Positions 8,081 to 17,182 are shown, counted from the first letter of the stretch. The stretch is 33,509 nucleotides of DNA from Planctomycetaceae bacterium (GCA_020850695.1 JADZEF010000189.1:1-33509); one strand, 5' to 3'. The notes: generated from the sequence alone by a model not told the origin. Made by a program: numbers and translations.

Positions 8081-9115
8081 CTAGCTCGACAGCGCAGCGG
8101 TCCCGGCGACGAGGTCCCTCAGCTTCTGTGCGGCTCGACCCTCAGCGATCGCAGCGGCGGCCTTCTCGGCTCCCTCCAACGGGGTGGCCGCCTGACCGCA
8201 GACGAATAGGGCCGCCCCCGCATTGGCAACCACGATGTCGCGACAGGGGCCTGCCTCGTTGGCCACCACATGGCGGATGCGGTCGGCGCTTTCCTGCGGG
8301 GAGTTTACCTGAAGGTCCTTCACCGCACAGGCGGGAAGCCCGAGCGTTTCCGCAGTCCAGGTTTCCGACCGCACCCGGTTCCCTTCGACATGGAACACCG
8401 AGGTCTCACCCCAGAGGCTGACCTCGTCGAGCCCGTCTGCCCCGCACACGACGATCGCCCGGCCGCTTCCCAGTTGCGACAAGGCCTCCGCCATGCGCGA
8501 CGCCATGCCCGGGTCATGCGTGCCGATCAGCTGGAACTCCGCGCCGGCCGGGTTGGTGAGCGGTCCGAGCAGGTTGAAGATCGTGCGAAACCCGAGCTGC
8601 CGCCGCACTGGACCGACATGCCGCATCGCCCCATGCAGCAGCGGAGCGAAACAGAACCCGAGCCCGATCTCGTCGACGCAGCGACCCACCTGGATGGCCG
8701 AGAGATTGATCATCACGCCGAGGCTTTCCAGCACGTCGGCCGAGCCACTGGTGCTGGAGACGCTCCGGTTGCCGTGCTTCGCCACCGGCACTCCGGCCGC
8801 CGCCACGACAATCGCCGCCGCGGTGCTGATGTTGAACGTGTGCAGCCGGTCGCCGCCGGTCCCACACGTATCCAGAAGGCCGGTTCGCGACGTCGGAATG
8901 CGGGTCGCTCGCTCGCGCATCGCCCGGGCCGCCCCGACCAGCTCGGCCGCGACCTCACCCTTCGCCCGCAGCGCCGTCAGGAATGCCGCGATGGCCACCT
9001 CGTTCGACTGCCCATCCATGATGGCCGAAACCGCCGCACGCATCTCCCCTTCGCTGAGAGGATGCCCGTCAAGGGCCCGGTGAACGGCATGCAGCACAGG
9101 ATCAGGAGCGGTCAT
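8081..9115 (-). CDS. trpD: Anthranilate phosphoribosyltransferase
   Basis: TrpD joins anthranilate to phosphoribosyl pyrophosphate, the second step of the tryptophan branch, in the cytoplasm. From ATG 9115 the product has 344 residues, normal for the family. The diphosphate-binding motif DTCGTGGD lies at about 82-89, followed by KHGNRSVSS (113-121) and GSADVLESLG. Later come FCFAPLLHGAM, a probable anthranilate-side segment, and GLDEVS. An upstream ATG at 9169 would add 18 residues; neither start has a Shine-Dalgarno site. No other trp gene is in the window, so the pathway is dispersed in this genome. The small gene at 7566-8048 follows at 32 bases. Confidence 0.95.
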   Translation of the reverse strand: MTAPDPVLHAVHRALDGHPLSEGEMRAAVSAIMDGQSNEVAIAAFLTALRAKGEVAAELVGAARAMRERATRIPTSRTGLLDTCGTGGDRLHTFNISTAAAIVVAAAGVPVAKHGNRSVSSTSGSADVLESLGVMINLSAIQVGRCVDEIGLGFCFAPLLHGAMRHVGPVRRQLGFRTIFNLLGPLTNPAGAEFQLIGTHDPGMASRMAEALSQLGSGRAIVVCGADGLDEVSLWGETSVFHVEGNRVRSETWTAETLGLPACAVKDLQVNSPQESADRIRHVVANEAGPCRDIVVANAGAALFVCGQAATPLEGAEKAAAAIAEGRAAQKLRDLVAGTAALSS

Positions 9116-9221
9116 CGGTGGCTGAAGTGAGTGGCATTGAAGTGTTATCGGCGGATCGCGCGAACCCATTGCGCGGACTTAGACCTAGGCGACGAGTCCA
9201 CCGCCCATCGTGCCATATTCC

Positions 9222-12038
9222 TCACGGCAGGAACAGGAACTCATTCGAGTTGAGCAGCGCCCGGCACAACGCCGGCAATCCGTGCTGTTCGACAATCGCC
9301 GCACCCGCAGTCGCGTCCGCGGCAGTCGGTTCGCGGCCGAAGGCCACGACGAAGGCTCGGGATGTCGTTGCGGCGGGAGTGGCCTCTCCGCGGGCCTCCA
9401 CGTCGCGACGGATGCGCTTGGCGAAGAGTTCTGACTGCTGGATCGCGAACCCGCTGTTGAGCAGGTTGAGCGCCTGGAGCGGGGTGGTCGACCGGGTGCG
9501 GAGCGGAGCGACCTGCCCCGCATCGGGACAGTCGAACGCTCCGAAAACGCCGTCATTCTGCATGCGGATCTTCGTCATATAAACCATCCGCCGCCACTCG
9601 GCCGGACCCATCGTCTCCTTCGGGTTGTAGACACGCACATAGTTGGCGTTCGGTTCGAACGCGCTAAACCCGGGTCCTTCCATCCGCGTGTCGAGCACCC
9701 CGCACACCGCCAGAGTGCTGTCACGAATGACCTCGGCTTCGAGTCTCCGCGGCGGAAACCGCCACAGGAGCTGAGTCCCCGCATCGGCCGCGAGTCCATC
9801 CTCTCGCGGCGCGCTCGACTGGCGGTAGGTGTTTGAGGTGAGAATCAACCGGTGAACGGCCTTGAGCCCGCCGAGATCCGATGCGAGCCAATCAAGAAGG
9901 TCCGGGTGCGTGGGCGGGACGCCGTTCTTGCCGAAGTCCGATGGCGTGGCGACGAGCCCGCGGCCGAAGTGCGATTGCCAGAGACGATTGACGATGACGC
10001 GGGCCGCGAGCGGGTTGTCGCGACGGACCAGCCAGCCGGCAAACGCCGCCCGCCGCGAGGACTCGGGAGCGTCAGCCGGAAGTTTCAGTGAACCGCGGGC
10101 GGCGATCGTGTCGGGACCGACCGCCTCGCGCTTCGACATCGGATCGCCGCGGTAAAGGCGGTGCGTCGTCCCCGGCGTTTCGAACCGCCCTGCATATGCC
10201 ATCGCGGCCGGCGCCGACAGGGCCGCAAGTTCGCCCCGCAGCTGCTGGATCCGCTGCAGGACCGCGTATGCGGCTTGTACGTCGGCGGCCTTATCCGACG
10301 CGGGGACGTTCGCCGATGCGCCGGTGGTTGCGGCATTCATCGGCAAACGGTCGGCGGAGGAGGCGACGAGCACCCATTGATCGGCGACCGCGGCGACTTC
10401 GATGTCATATTCCGTCGGCACGCGGTCCTTGAACTTTCCCTCGCGATCGCGGCCCCAGACGATCCGGTCGATCGTCGCGGTTTCGCGAAGCTCAAGCGTC
10501 ACCCATCCTTTGCCGGCCGTGTTTGAAATCCAGCTGCGGCCATTTCCGTAGCGGCCGTCGTTGAGGTGCTCGAGCTTGTGGATGTCGAAGCCGGCGAGCG
10601 ATCCCGAGGCCGTTGCCTTGGCGCCGGCCGACGCCAGCGCCACGTTCTTCGAGTTGTCTCCCGCCGTGAAGATCTCGAGTTCATCGAGGCAAGGCTCGCC
10701 GCCGTTGGTGGCGTGGATGCGGAAGCGGACGAAGCGAGCGGTGCGGGGAGCGAAGCGTTCCTCGTTCTGCCGGGGTTCGACGGGCGGGCGGACTCCGAGC
10801 GAGCGAAGTTCAGCCTCGCGCGCAGCAAGTTCTCTCGCGATGGTGTCGCGCTGCTGTCGCCGCTCGGTGGTCTCCAAAGCGGGGAGCGAACGCTCGCCGT
10901 GCTGGACGCCGGCAAAGACTGCTTGCAGGGCGTAGTAGTCGGTCTGCGTGATGGGATCGAACTTGTGGTTGTGACAGCGGGCACAGCCGAGAGTGAGCCC
11001 CAGGAAGGCGGTTCCCGTCGTGTTGACGACGTCGGCGAACTCGTCCTGCCGCTGCATCAGCGTCAGCACGATGTCCGGGCTCTTGACCTTGTCGTAGGCC
11101 CCGCCGACGAGAAAGCCGGTCGCGACGTCCTCGCCCATCGTGTCTCCCGCAATCTGGGCGCGGGCGAACCGCTCGAACGGCATGTCGGCGTTGAGGGCCG
11201 CAATCACCCAGTCGCGATACCGCCACGCATTCGGCCGCTCCTGGTTCATCTCAAAGCCGTCGGTCTCGGCGAAGCGGACGACGTCGAGCCAGTGCCGGCC
11301 CCAGCGCTCGCCGTAGTGCGGGCTGGTGAGGACTCGATCAACCTGCCGCTCCCACGCGTCGGGAGTTTCATCGGCGATAAATGCCGCAATCTCTTCTGGA
11401 GTGGGAGGCAGTCCCAGCACGTCGAGGAACAGCCGCCGCAGCAACGTCCTGCGGTCGGATTCGGGAGACGGAGACAGCCCCTTCGCCGCCAGCCCGGCGA
11501 GGATGAAGCAGTCGATCGCATTCGCGGACCATCCGGTCGGATCGTCGGGAACGGCGGGCCGACGAATGGGCTTCAGCGACCAGAGATCGCGGCCGGCGAG
11601 TTCTGCTCCGTCAACCTTTCCCCAGACCGCTCCCTGATCAATCCATGTCCGAAGCAGATTGACCTGCACGGCAGTTAGCCGCTCGCCATCGGGGGGCATT
11701 ACCGCGTCGGCCTTGTCGGCCGTCACCCGGGCAATCAAGGGGCTCTTGTCGCTCTTCCCGGGAACGACGGCCGGTTCGCCCGATTCCCCGCCGCGCAGCG
11801 CCGGCTCGCGCCGATCGAGCCGCAACCCCGATTCCTGTGCGGACGGTCCATGACACTCGTAGCACCGCCTCGCGAGGATCGGCCGGATGACGGTGTCGAA
11901 GTCGACGGACGCGGCAGGCTTCGCGGGCGGGGCGTTCTCGTCCGCTTCACATCGGCGGCAGAGGGCATCCTCGATCGACAAAGTGAACACGAGAAGCAGG
12001 AGGCCAGTCCACCGCCGGCCCGAGTCCGGACAGATCAT
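9222..12038 (-). CDS. Secreted planctomycete cytochrome (PSCyt1, DUF1549, DUF1553) with F5/8C insert
   Basis: These large proteins are a planctomycete hallmark; proposed roles involve extracytoplasmic electron transfer or polysaccharide handling, none proven. The 938 residues show a signal peptide (LLLLVFTLS near 13-21). A c-type haem domain follows with CYECH at 59-63 and a candidate methionine ligand in VMPPDGE (Met114). DUF1549 covers about 165-375 and includes a second CxxCH (CARCH, 352-356). A discoidin-like F5/8C region lies at about 430-565 (RFVRFRIHATNGG, WVTLELRETATIDRI), and DUF1553 at about 655-900. Start ATG 12038 has GGAG 7 bases upstream. Such genes are normally followed by a DUF1501 gene; here trpD follows after 106 bases, so the pair is broken. 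Confidence 0.93.
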   Translation of the reverse strand: MICPDSGRRWTGLLLLVFTLSIEDALCRRCEADENAPPAKPAASVDFDTVIRPILARRCYECHGPSAQESGLRLDRREPALRGGESGEPAVVPGKSDKSPLIARVTADKADAVMPPDGERLTAVQVNLLRTWIDQGAVWGKVDGAELAGRDLWSLKPIRRPAVPDDPTGWSANAIDCFILAGLAAKGLSPSPESDRRTLLRRLFLDVLGLPPTPEEIAAFIADETPDAWERQVDRVLTSPHYGERWGRHWLDVVRFAETDGFEMNQERPNAWRYRDWVIAALNADMPFERFARAQIAGDTMGEDVATGFLVGGAYDKVKSPDIVLTLMQRQDEFADVVNTTGTAFLGLTLGCARCHNHKFDPITQTDYYALQAVFAGVQHGERSLPALETTERRQQRDTIARELAAREAELRSLGVRPPVEPRQNEERFAPRTARFVRFRIHATNGGEPCLDELEIFTAGDNSKNVALASAGAKATASGSLAGFDIHKLEHLNDGRYGNGRSWISNTAGKGWVTLELRETATIDRIVWGRDREGKFKDRVPTEYDIEVAAVADQWVLVASSADRLPMNAATTGASANVPASDKAADVQAAYAVLQRIQQLRGELAALSAPAAMAYAGRFETPGTTHRLYRGDPMSKREAVGPDTIAARGSLKLPADAPESSRRAAFAGWLVRRDNPLAARVIVNRLWQSHFGRGLVATPSDFGKNGVPPTHPDLLDWLASDLGGLKAVHRLILTSNTYRQSSAPREDGLAADAGTQLLWRFPPRRLEAEVIRDSTLAVCGVLDTRMEGPGFSAFEPNANYVRVYNPKETMGPAEWRRMVYMTKIRMQNDGVFGAFDCPDAGQVAPLRTRSTTPLQALNLLNSGFAIQQSELFAKRIRRDVEARGEATPAATTSRAFVVAFGREPTAADATAGAAIVEQHGLPALCRALLNSNEFLFLP

Positions 12039-12122
12039 GAGCAGACTCCGTCAGGCGAAAGACGAGTCGTGGAGTGAGCAGTGCGATTCACTCCCATGAT
12101 TCTAGCGGAGCGCAAGCCCGCG

Positions 12123-12225
12123 GTCGTCTTTCGCACGGCCAAAGAACGTTGCGTCGGGAGACGACCACGCGTGAGCGTCCGACGCTCTTGTGCGAGAGCG
12201 CGTTCCTGCGAGGAGCGAAAGACGG
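12123..12225. repeat. Imperfect palindromic element upstream of the DUF1549 gene
   Basis: GTCTTTCGC near 12126 is answered by GCGAAAGAC near 12218, and the sequence between pairs in part (GAACG, GCGTCGG and GAGCGTCCGACGCTC). I read it as a degraded intergenic hairpin repeat lying between the GNAT stop and the DUF1549 start. A TAGAAT hexamer on the minus strand at 12099-12104 could be the -10 box of the DUF1549 gene, but no matching -35 is evident. Confidence 0.45.
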
Positions 12226-12227
12226 CT

Positions 12228-13190
12228 TTACGCGTTCGCCTTGACGAATTCCGTCCCCGCATCGATCTGCTGGAACCCGCACGATTCGAGCAGCCCGCGT
12301 GCGGCGGTGTTGCTCTCCTCGGCGTGCGCGTCGATGCATTGAATCATCTCGTCCCGCAACTTGCGGCAGATGTCCAGCACGAGCGCCTGGCCGTATCCCT
12401 TGCGGCGATCCTTCTCGGGGACGAACAACCCCGCGAGCCCGACCGCCCGCTGCTGCCACTTGCCGATGTAATTTTCGAGCCCCATCAGCGTCACGCGGGC
12501 AAACGTCTCCGCCCCCGGCTTCCCCTTGGGACAGAGCAGAAACTCGAGCGTATCGAGGCGGCCGAACCGCGCGCCCCACCCCCAGGTCATGTCGAGTGGC
12601 TGCAGCGAGCCGACGACCTCGAGCTTGCGGCGAATGCCGATGAGGCGGAAGTGAACCGGTTCGGGCGGTCCGGTCACTTCGCGCTGATAGACGAGGTGCC
12701 GCGCCAAGGGGACATAGCCCAGCTTCTGGAAGAATGGCGCGGCCGCGGGGTCGCTGTCGAGGAATCCCGCCGGTTGGCAGCCGCCGTACAAGCCGACGTA
12801 GAAGGGATCTCGACCGGGGGCCGGCCCCGCACTGATCGTCGTCGCTCCGGCGTTCTGAAGATATTCTTCGGCCCGCCGCACCAGTTCGCGTCCGATGCCC
12901 TGGCGACGCGACTTCGGCTCGACCACCGCGGCGCAGATCACCCCGTGCTTTTTCTCCAGTCCCGATTCATCGTCCTTCAGCGCGAAACCGGCGTGAATAA
13001 AGCCGACCGCCCTCTCGTTTTCCACGGCAAGGATCAATCCCTCTCGCTGGAAGTGCGGCTGCGACAGATTGACGAGGTCGAGAACGTCCGGCGCCAGATC
13101 CTTGACGGCTCCGCGGCCCAGCCCGCCCGTATTCCAGAGCCGGGCGAGCTCGGGAGGATCGGAATTCCGGAACGGACGATATTCGATCAC
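12228..13190 (-). CDS. Tandem GNAT-family N-acetyltransferase
   Basis: GNAT enzymes move an acetyl group from acetyl-CoA to an amine. The 320-residue product appears to hold two GNAT folds. The first (about 1-155) has the pantetheine-binding motif RRQGIGRELVRRAEEYL preceded by the strand VICAAVVEP. The second (about 170-320) has RRKGYGQALVLDICRKL preceded by VGLAGLFVPEKD. Tandem forms include mycothiol synthase and several uncharacterised families; nothing visible fixes the substrate. The likely start is GTG at 13190 with only a weak GGGAT upstream. No signal peptide is seen. The neighbours give no functional hint. Confidence 0.85.
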   Translation of the reverse strand: MIEYRPFRNSDPPELARLWNTGGLGRGAVKDLAPDVLDLVNLSQPHFQREGLILAVENERAVGFIHAGFALKDDESGLEKKHGVICAAVVEPKSRRQGIGRELVRRAEEYLQNAGATTISAGPAPGRDPFYVGLYGGCQPAGFLDSDPAAAPFFQKLGYVPLARHLVYQREVTGPPEPVHFRLIGIRRKLEVVGSLQPLDMTWGWGARFGRLDTLEFLLCPKGKPGAETFARVTLMGLENYIGKWQQRAVGLAGLFVPEKDRRKGYGQALVLDICRKLRDEMIQCIDAHAEESNTAARGLLESCGFQQIDAGTEFVKANA

Positions 13191-13758
13191 AGTCAGAATC
13201 CCGGAAACAACCAGGGCAAAACTTTGGCTTCAGAGCGTGAAGGCACGATTGACGCACGCCATTGCAAGGGGGATTCGGATGGTAGCACGCCTGCCCACAG
13301 CGCAATAGTGAGCGGATTGACTTCGACATTGCGGAGTGCGTCTTTAAGGCAGGCGGAAAAATCTTCGAGGGGCGGAGCCGTGGAAACAACGCGGAACCGA
13401 GCCGCGATCGGTCGGGGGTGCATCCTTATAATTGGTCGGGTGTCACCGGTTCATGGCGATCAGCCCGCCAAATGGAATCACAGCGAGTTTCACCACGGAG
13501 TCGAGAGTGCGGCGAAGGCCTCATTCTCGACTCCGTGGTGAAAAAATGCTTGTGAGTTCGACGGAGGCCAAAAGATGAGATCAGACGCAACGCCACCAAT
13601 TGTAGGATGCAGCCATCAGTCGGTTCCCGGACACTCCCCTCTTGACGCGGTGACTTGTGAAATCGAAAAATGAAGCGAGTGTTCGGCGTTCCTTTTCGAG
13701 TGCCGAGCCGCGCAGTGCGGAATGGGCTCGACAAACTCGTCTGACAGGATGGCCGGTC
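13191..13758. other. Divergent intergenic region with perfect hairpin
   Basis: This 568-bp gap separates the GNAT gene and the TraB-like gene, which point away from each other. It holds the 19-bp hairpin at 13488-13543. A TATAAT lies at 13427-13432 on the plus strand without a good -35. A TTGACG lies near 13638 upstream of the TraB-like gene without a good -10. No small gene is convincing. Confidence 0.6.
13488..13543. repeat. Perfect 19-bp inverted repeat
   Basis: TTTCACCACGGAGTCGAGA at 13488-13506 is followed by its exact complement at 13525-13543 with an 18-base loop. It lies between divergent genes, where a terminator has no obvious customer, so a repeat-element or regulatory role is more likely. 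The arm TTTCACCACGGAG has the look of a dispersed sequence. Confidence 0.85.
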
Positions 13759-14937
13759 ATGGTGCGGTCCGTGCGTGTGGCGTCGATCGTGGGTCTGGCA
13801 ATGGCCGCGACTGCGGCCGTCGTGGTGGCGAGCGGCGTGGGCGTTCACGCAGAGGATCGGGAGCCGAGCCGCCGCAAGGCGGTCGGGAAGACCGTCGAGA
13901 AGCAGGAAGAGCCCAGGGGCGAAGCTCCGGTTTCGACACGCCGCGGCAAGCCCCGAGTCTTCGCTCCGCGACCCGCGCCGGTGTCCGAACCGGAAACCGC
14001 AAAGCCGGAAGCGCCGGTCGCGACGCCGAAGCCGGCTCCCATGCCGGTGAAGCCGGCCGAAGACACGCCGAATGTCGCGGGGAAGCCGCTGACGGACAAG
14101 CCGGCGGAGTCGAAAGAGACCGAGAAGAACCCCGACAACATGGTCGGCCGCTTCATGCGGGTCGTGCGGGACAAGAGCGGGAAACCCAGGTCGCTCGACA
14201 CCGCGGTCGTCCGGTACGCCCCGGCCGACGGCAAGGGGGAACTCGTCGTCGATCTCGTGGGAGCGGTGCACATTGGCGAGAAGGCCTATTACAAGGCCCT
14301 CAACGATCTCTTCGAGAATTACGACGTCGTGCTGTTCGAACTTGTGATGGCCGAGGGGACGAAGCTTCCCAACGGCAAGGGAAAGAACGACGGGATGATG
14401 TCGGGAATGGTCAAGTCGATGCTCAACCTCGAATCGCAGGTGGAGAAGATCGACTACACCAGGAAGAACTTCGTGCATGCGGATCTATCGCCCCAGCAGA
14501 TGGGCGAAGCAATGGAGAAGCGTGGCGAGACGGGGTTCACGCTGACGCTCAGCGTCGTGGCCGACATGATGCGAGAGGCCAATCGCCGCGAGGCCCAGGC
14601 CCGCAAGGACCCGGGCAAGGGGGGACCGTCGGAACTCGACCTGTTCGGTGCGCTCTTCAGCAACGACAGCCTGAAGCTGAAGCGCGTGATGGCCGACCAG
14701 ATGGAAGAGTCCGGCGATGCGGCGGCCTTCGGCCCGACGCTCTCGACGCTGCTGATCGACGACCGCAACGCCGCGGCGGTGAAGGTCCTCGATCGGGAGA
14801 TCAGGAAGGGACACAAGAAGATCGCAATCTACTACGGGGCCGCCCACTTGCCGGACCTTGAAAAGCGGCTCCTGCGGGACTTCGCGCTCAAGTCGGTCAG
14901 CACGACGTGGCTCGAAGCGTGGAATCTCGCCCGCTGA
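13759..14937 (+). CDS. Secreted TraB/GumN-like protein with Pro/Lys-rich linker
   Basis: From ATG 13759 the product has 392 residues. It begins with a signal peptide (MVRSVRVASIVGLAMAATAA, cut near VHA-EDR). A Pro/Ala/Lys-rich region of about 80 residues follows that is probably an unfolded spacer in the envelope. The C-terminal part (about 110-392) resembles the TraB/GumN superfamily: an early GAVHIGEKAYYKAL, then NYDVVLFELVMAEG with an acidic residue, and a late YYGAAHLPDLEKRL. The two Gx(V/A)H motifs and the Glu are the family's conserved positions, and bacterial relatives may be metalloproteases. An in-frame GTG at 13657 would add 34 residues and hide the signal peptide. The gene stands alone; its function is unproven. 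Confidence 0.78.
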   Translation: MVRSVRVASIVGLAMAATAAVVVASGVGVHAEDREPSRRKAVGKTVEKQEEPRGEAPVSTRRGKPRVFAPRPAPVSEPETAKPEAPVATPKPAPMPVKPAEDTPNVAGKPLTDKPAESKETEKNPDNMVGRFMRVVRDKSGKPRSLDTAVVRYAPADGKGELVVDLVGAVHIGEKAYYKALNDLFENYDVVLFELVMAEGTKLPNGKGKNDGMMSGMVKSMLNLESQVEKIDYTRKNFVHADLSPQQMGEAMEKRGETGFTLTLSVVADMMREANRREAQARKDPGKGGPSELDLFGALFSNDSLKLKRVMADQMEESGDAAAFGPTLSTLLIDDRNAAAVKVLDREIRKGHKKIAIYYGAAHLPDLEKRLLRDFALKSVSTTWLEAWNLAR

Positions 14938-15069
14938 TCGTCACTCCGTTTGTCCCAGAGCTCAAACACGGAGCACCGATGCGACTGGCGGCGCGGACCC
15001 TCGCGCTCGTGCGTCCGACACCGGGAGGGGTCCTCCGTGAGCAGGAATGCCCGTGTGGCACGACGTCTT

Positions 15070-15216
15070 TAGGCTTTGTCGGAAAACTCGATCTGGACGT
15101 AGCACGGGCACTCATGCCCGTGCGAAAGCCTTCACCATCGTCTCACTCACGGGCATGAGTGCCCCGTGCTACGAATGCATCGGCACTCCGAACCCTGTGT
15201 TTTCCGACAAAGCTTA
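15070..15216. repeat. Nested 147-bp palindromic element overlapping the ubiD stop
   Basis: Outer arms 15070-15087 and 15199-15216 (GGCTTTGTCGGAAAAC core) pair in 17 of 18 positions. Inner arms 15098-15122 and 15148-15173 (GTAGCACGGGCACTCATG core) pair with one single-base gap. The last three bases, 15214-15216, are the TAA stop of the leftward ubiD-family gene. The element lies between convergent genes and could end transcription in both directions. The same core seems to recur in decayed form at 28642-28693. Confidence 0.88.
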
Positions 15217-17058
15217 GAACAACCCGTGCAGCGGACCGCCCGGGGCGGCCAGTTGGTCGACGCGCTTTGAGACGGCCGGGTCTTCAATGAGCGGCGGGGC
15301 GTGGTGTGACTTGATGCGGGCGTCAATGACGACCGATCCACGACAGCCCCAGTGTTTCTGGGTGATCGTTGCTCCGATCCCGTGGATGTCGGCCGCGGGA
15401 TTCGAGCGGGTGAACGTGACCCATAGGAAGTTGTTGAGCGACTGCGCGGTGAACGCGGCATCATCGACAAGCACGATGAGCGGGAAGCCGGCGATCGGAT
15501 GGTTGGCGGGGTAGTGATTGCAGAAGCGGGCGAGATCGTCCTGGATACCCTCGGTGGACTGCGCCGACCATCGTGGAACGGTCACCGCGAGAATCCCCGG
15601 CATGACGACCCGCACATCGCGAAAGCCTTCGGGCAGCGAAAGCCCCGCGGGGAGTTCCGTCGGCAGTGTGCGGCGTGCCGGGCCGGCGGCGGCGATCACG
15701 AGCTTCGATCCGGCGTTGAGGCCGGTTCCGGAGTAGTCGAGCGTGTCGATCGTCGTCCGCGTCTGGAAGTGGAGGTCGGTCTGCGGGTCGAACCGTTCGA
15801 GGAGGTGCCGCAGGAACGCGGGGATGTCGTGGATGTCGAGAGCCGGATTGTCCTCGTAAGCCACGATCAGCAGGTACTTCGCGAGTGACAGCTGGCCCTG
15901 TCCGAGGATGGCGTTCGCGTTGGTCAGAAGTTCCTGCGGGCGTCGGACGGATGCATAAGGAACATAGCGCTCGCTGCCAATGGCGAGGAGCAAGGGGTGG
16001 ACCCCCGCCGCATCGACCGCGTGCACGGCGTGCACGCCGGCGATGACAGAGGGAATCGCGGGGCCTGTGATCTCGTGGATGATGGCTCCGAACGACGTGT
16101 CCTCCTGCGGGGGACGGCCGACGGTCGTGAAGGGCCAGACGGCTCCCGGGCGGTGCGTCACCCGCTCGACGTTGAGGACGGGGAAGTCGTGGGCCAGGCT
16201 GTAGTAGCCGAGGTGGTCTCCGAAGGGACCTTCGGGCAGGACGACGTCGGGGTCGATCGTCCCCGAGATGCAGAAGTCGGCATCGGCGTAGAGGGCGGGG
16301 CCGTGCGGGTTGCGGATCATGCGGATGCGGCGCCCGCTGAGCGCCCCCGCAAACGTCAGTTCGGACATCCCCTCGGGGAGCGGCATCACGGCGGCGAGGA
16401 TCATCGCCGGCGTTCCCCCGACGAAGATGTTGACCTTCAGCGGCACACCCTTGCGGAGAGCCGCCGCATGGTGCACGCCGATGCTCCGGTGAATCTGGTA
16501 GTGAAGGCCGATCTGCTTTCCCGGAGCGTACTGTCCGCCGGACAGCTGGACGCGGTACATGCCGAGGTTCGACTGCATCAGTCCGGGACGGTCAGGGTCC
16601 TCGGTGTAGACCTCGGGGAGCGTGATGAAAGCGCCCCCATCGTCGGGCCACGAGACGACCTGCGGCAGCTCGGGGACGGTCGTCGTGTGCGACATCACCG
16701 GACCGCTGCGAACCGACTTCGGCAGCATCCGCAGGGCAGTGAACGGTGCCCCTCGGTAGGTCCACGGGTGACGCAGCGCCTGCGTCGGGTCGATCTTCAG
16801 TTCGACGAGCCGCCGCACCGCGTCGAGGGTGTCGCGGAACAGAAACCGCGTCCGTTCGACGGTGCCGAACAGGTTGCTCGCCATGGGGAAGCGGCAGCCC
16901 TTCACCCGCGGAAAGTACAGGGCGGGGCCGCCGGCCTGATACACCCGCCGCTGGATCTCGGCCGCTTCGAGCCGCGGGTCGATCTCGGTATCGACAACGC
17001 GCAGCTGCCCGGTGCGGGAGAGATCGTCGAGGCATTCCCGGAGGTTGCGATAGCCCAT
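15214..17058 (-). CDS. UbiD-family decarboxylase
   Basis: UbiD enzymes (de)carboxylate aromatic or unsaturated acids using prenylated FMN made by UbiX. The 614-residue product is longer than E. coli UbiD (497) but typical of the large planctomycete/MqnL-type group. Visible features are the N-terminal YRNLRECLDDLSRTGQL, the cofactor-side motif SNLGMYRVQL (163-172), IFVGGTPAM, and PEGPFGDHLGYY (275-286). The Glu-containing NVERVTHR segment comes next, then FTTVGRPPQED. A role in quinone synthesis is possible, but no ubiX or mqn gene is near, so I leave the symbol blank. Start ATG 17058 lacks a Shine-Dalgarno site. A TATAAT at 17145-17150 lies upstream. The stop codon is inside the palindrome at 15070-15216. 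Confidence 0.9.
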   Translation of the reverse strand: MGYRNLRECLDDLSRTGQLRVVDTEIDPRLEAAEIQRRVYQAGGPALYFPRVKGCRFPMASNLFGTVERTRFLFRDTLDAVRRLVELKIDPTQALRHPWTYRGAPFTALRMLPKSVRSGPVMSHTTTVPELPQVVSWPDDGGAFITLPEVYTEDPDRPGLMQSNLGMYRVQLSGGQYAPGKQIGLHYQIHRSIGVHHAAALRKGVPLKVNIFVGGTPAMILAAVMPLPEGMSELTFAGALSGRRIRMIRNPHGPALYADADFCISGTIDPDVVLPEGPFGDHLGYYSLAHDFPVLNVERVTHRPGAVWPFTTVGRPPQEDTSFGAIIHEITGPAIPSVIAGVHAVHAVDAAGVHPLLLAIGSERYVPYASVRRPQELLTNANAILGQGQLSLAKYLLIVAYEDNPALDIHDIPAFLRHLLERFDPQTDLHFQTRTTIDTLDYSGTGLNAGSKLVIAAAGPARRTLPTELPAGLSLPEGFRDVRVVMPGILAVTVPRWSAQSTEGIQDDLARFCNHYPANHPIAGFPLIVLVDDAAFTAQSLNNFLWVTFTRSNPAADIHGIGATITQKHWGCRGSVVIDARIKSHHAPPLIEDPAVSKRVDQLAAPGGPLHGLF

Positions 17059-17144
17059 TCGGGGAGGCGGGGGGACGAGGATGCGGAGGACAGAATCGGA
17101 GCGGATCGTGCGCGGATTTCCGCCGAGGTGCGGAGGTCCGCGGG

Positions 17145-17150
17145 ATTATA
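17145..17150 (-). promoter_or_regulatory. Possible -10 box of the ubiD-family gene
   Basis: The minus strand reads CTCTATAATCCC, a perfect TATAAT 87 bases before the ubiD start and between it and the cupin stop. The hexamer 17 bases further upstream (TTCGCT) is a poor -35, so the assignment is tentative. Confidence 0.35.
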
Positions 17151-17182
17151 GAGTCCTCACGCTGCGGAGCGAATGAACGGGC

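Noticed and set aside
15214..17058. Naming the decarboxylase ubiD or mqnL
   Set aside because: The family is clear, but substrate groups overlap and no quinone-pathway or ubiX gene is nearby to decide.
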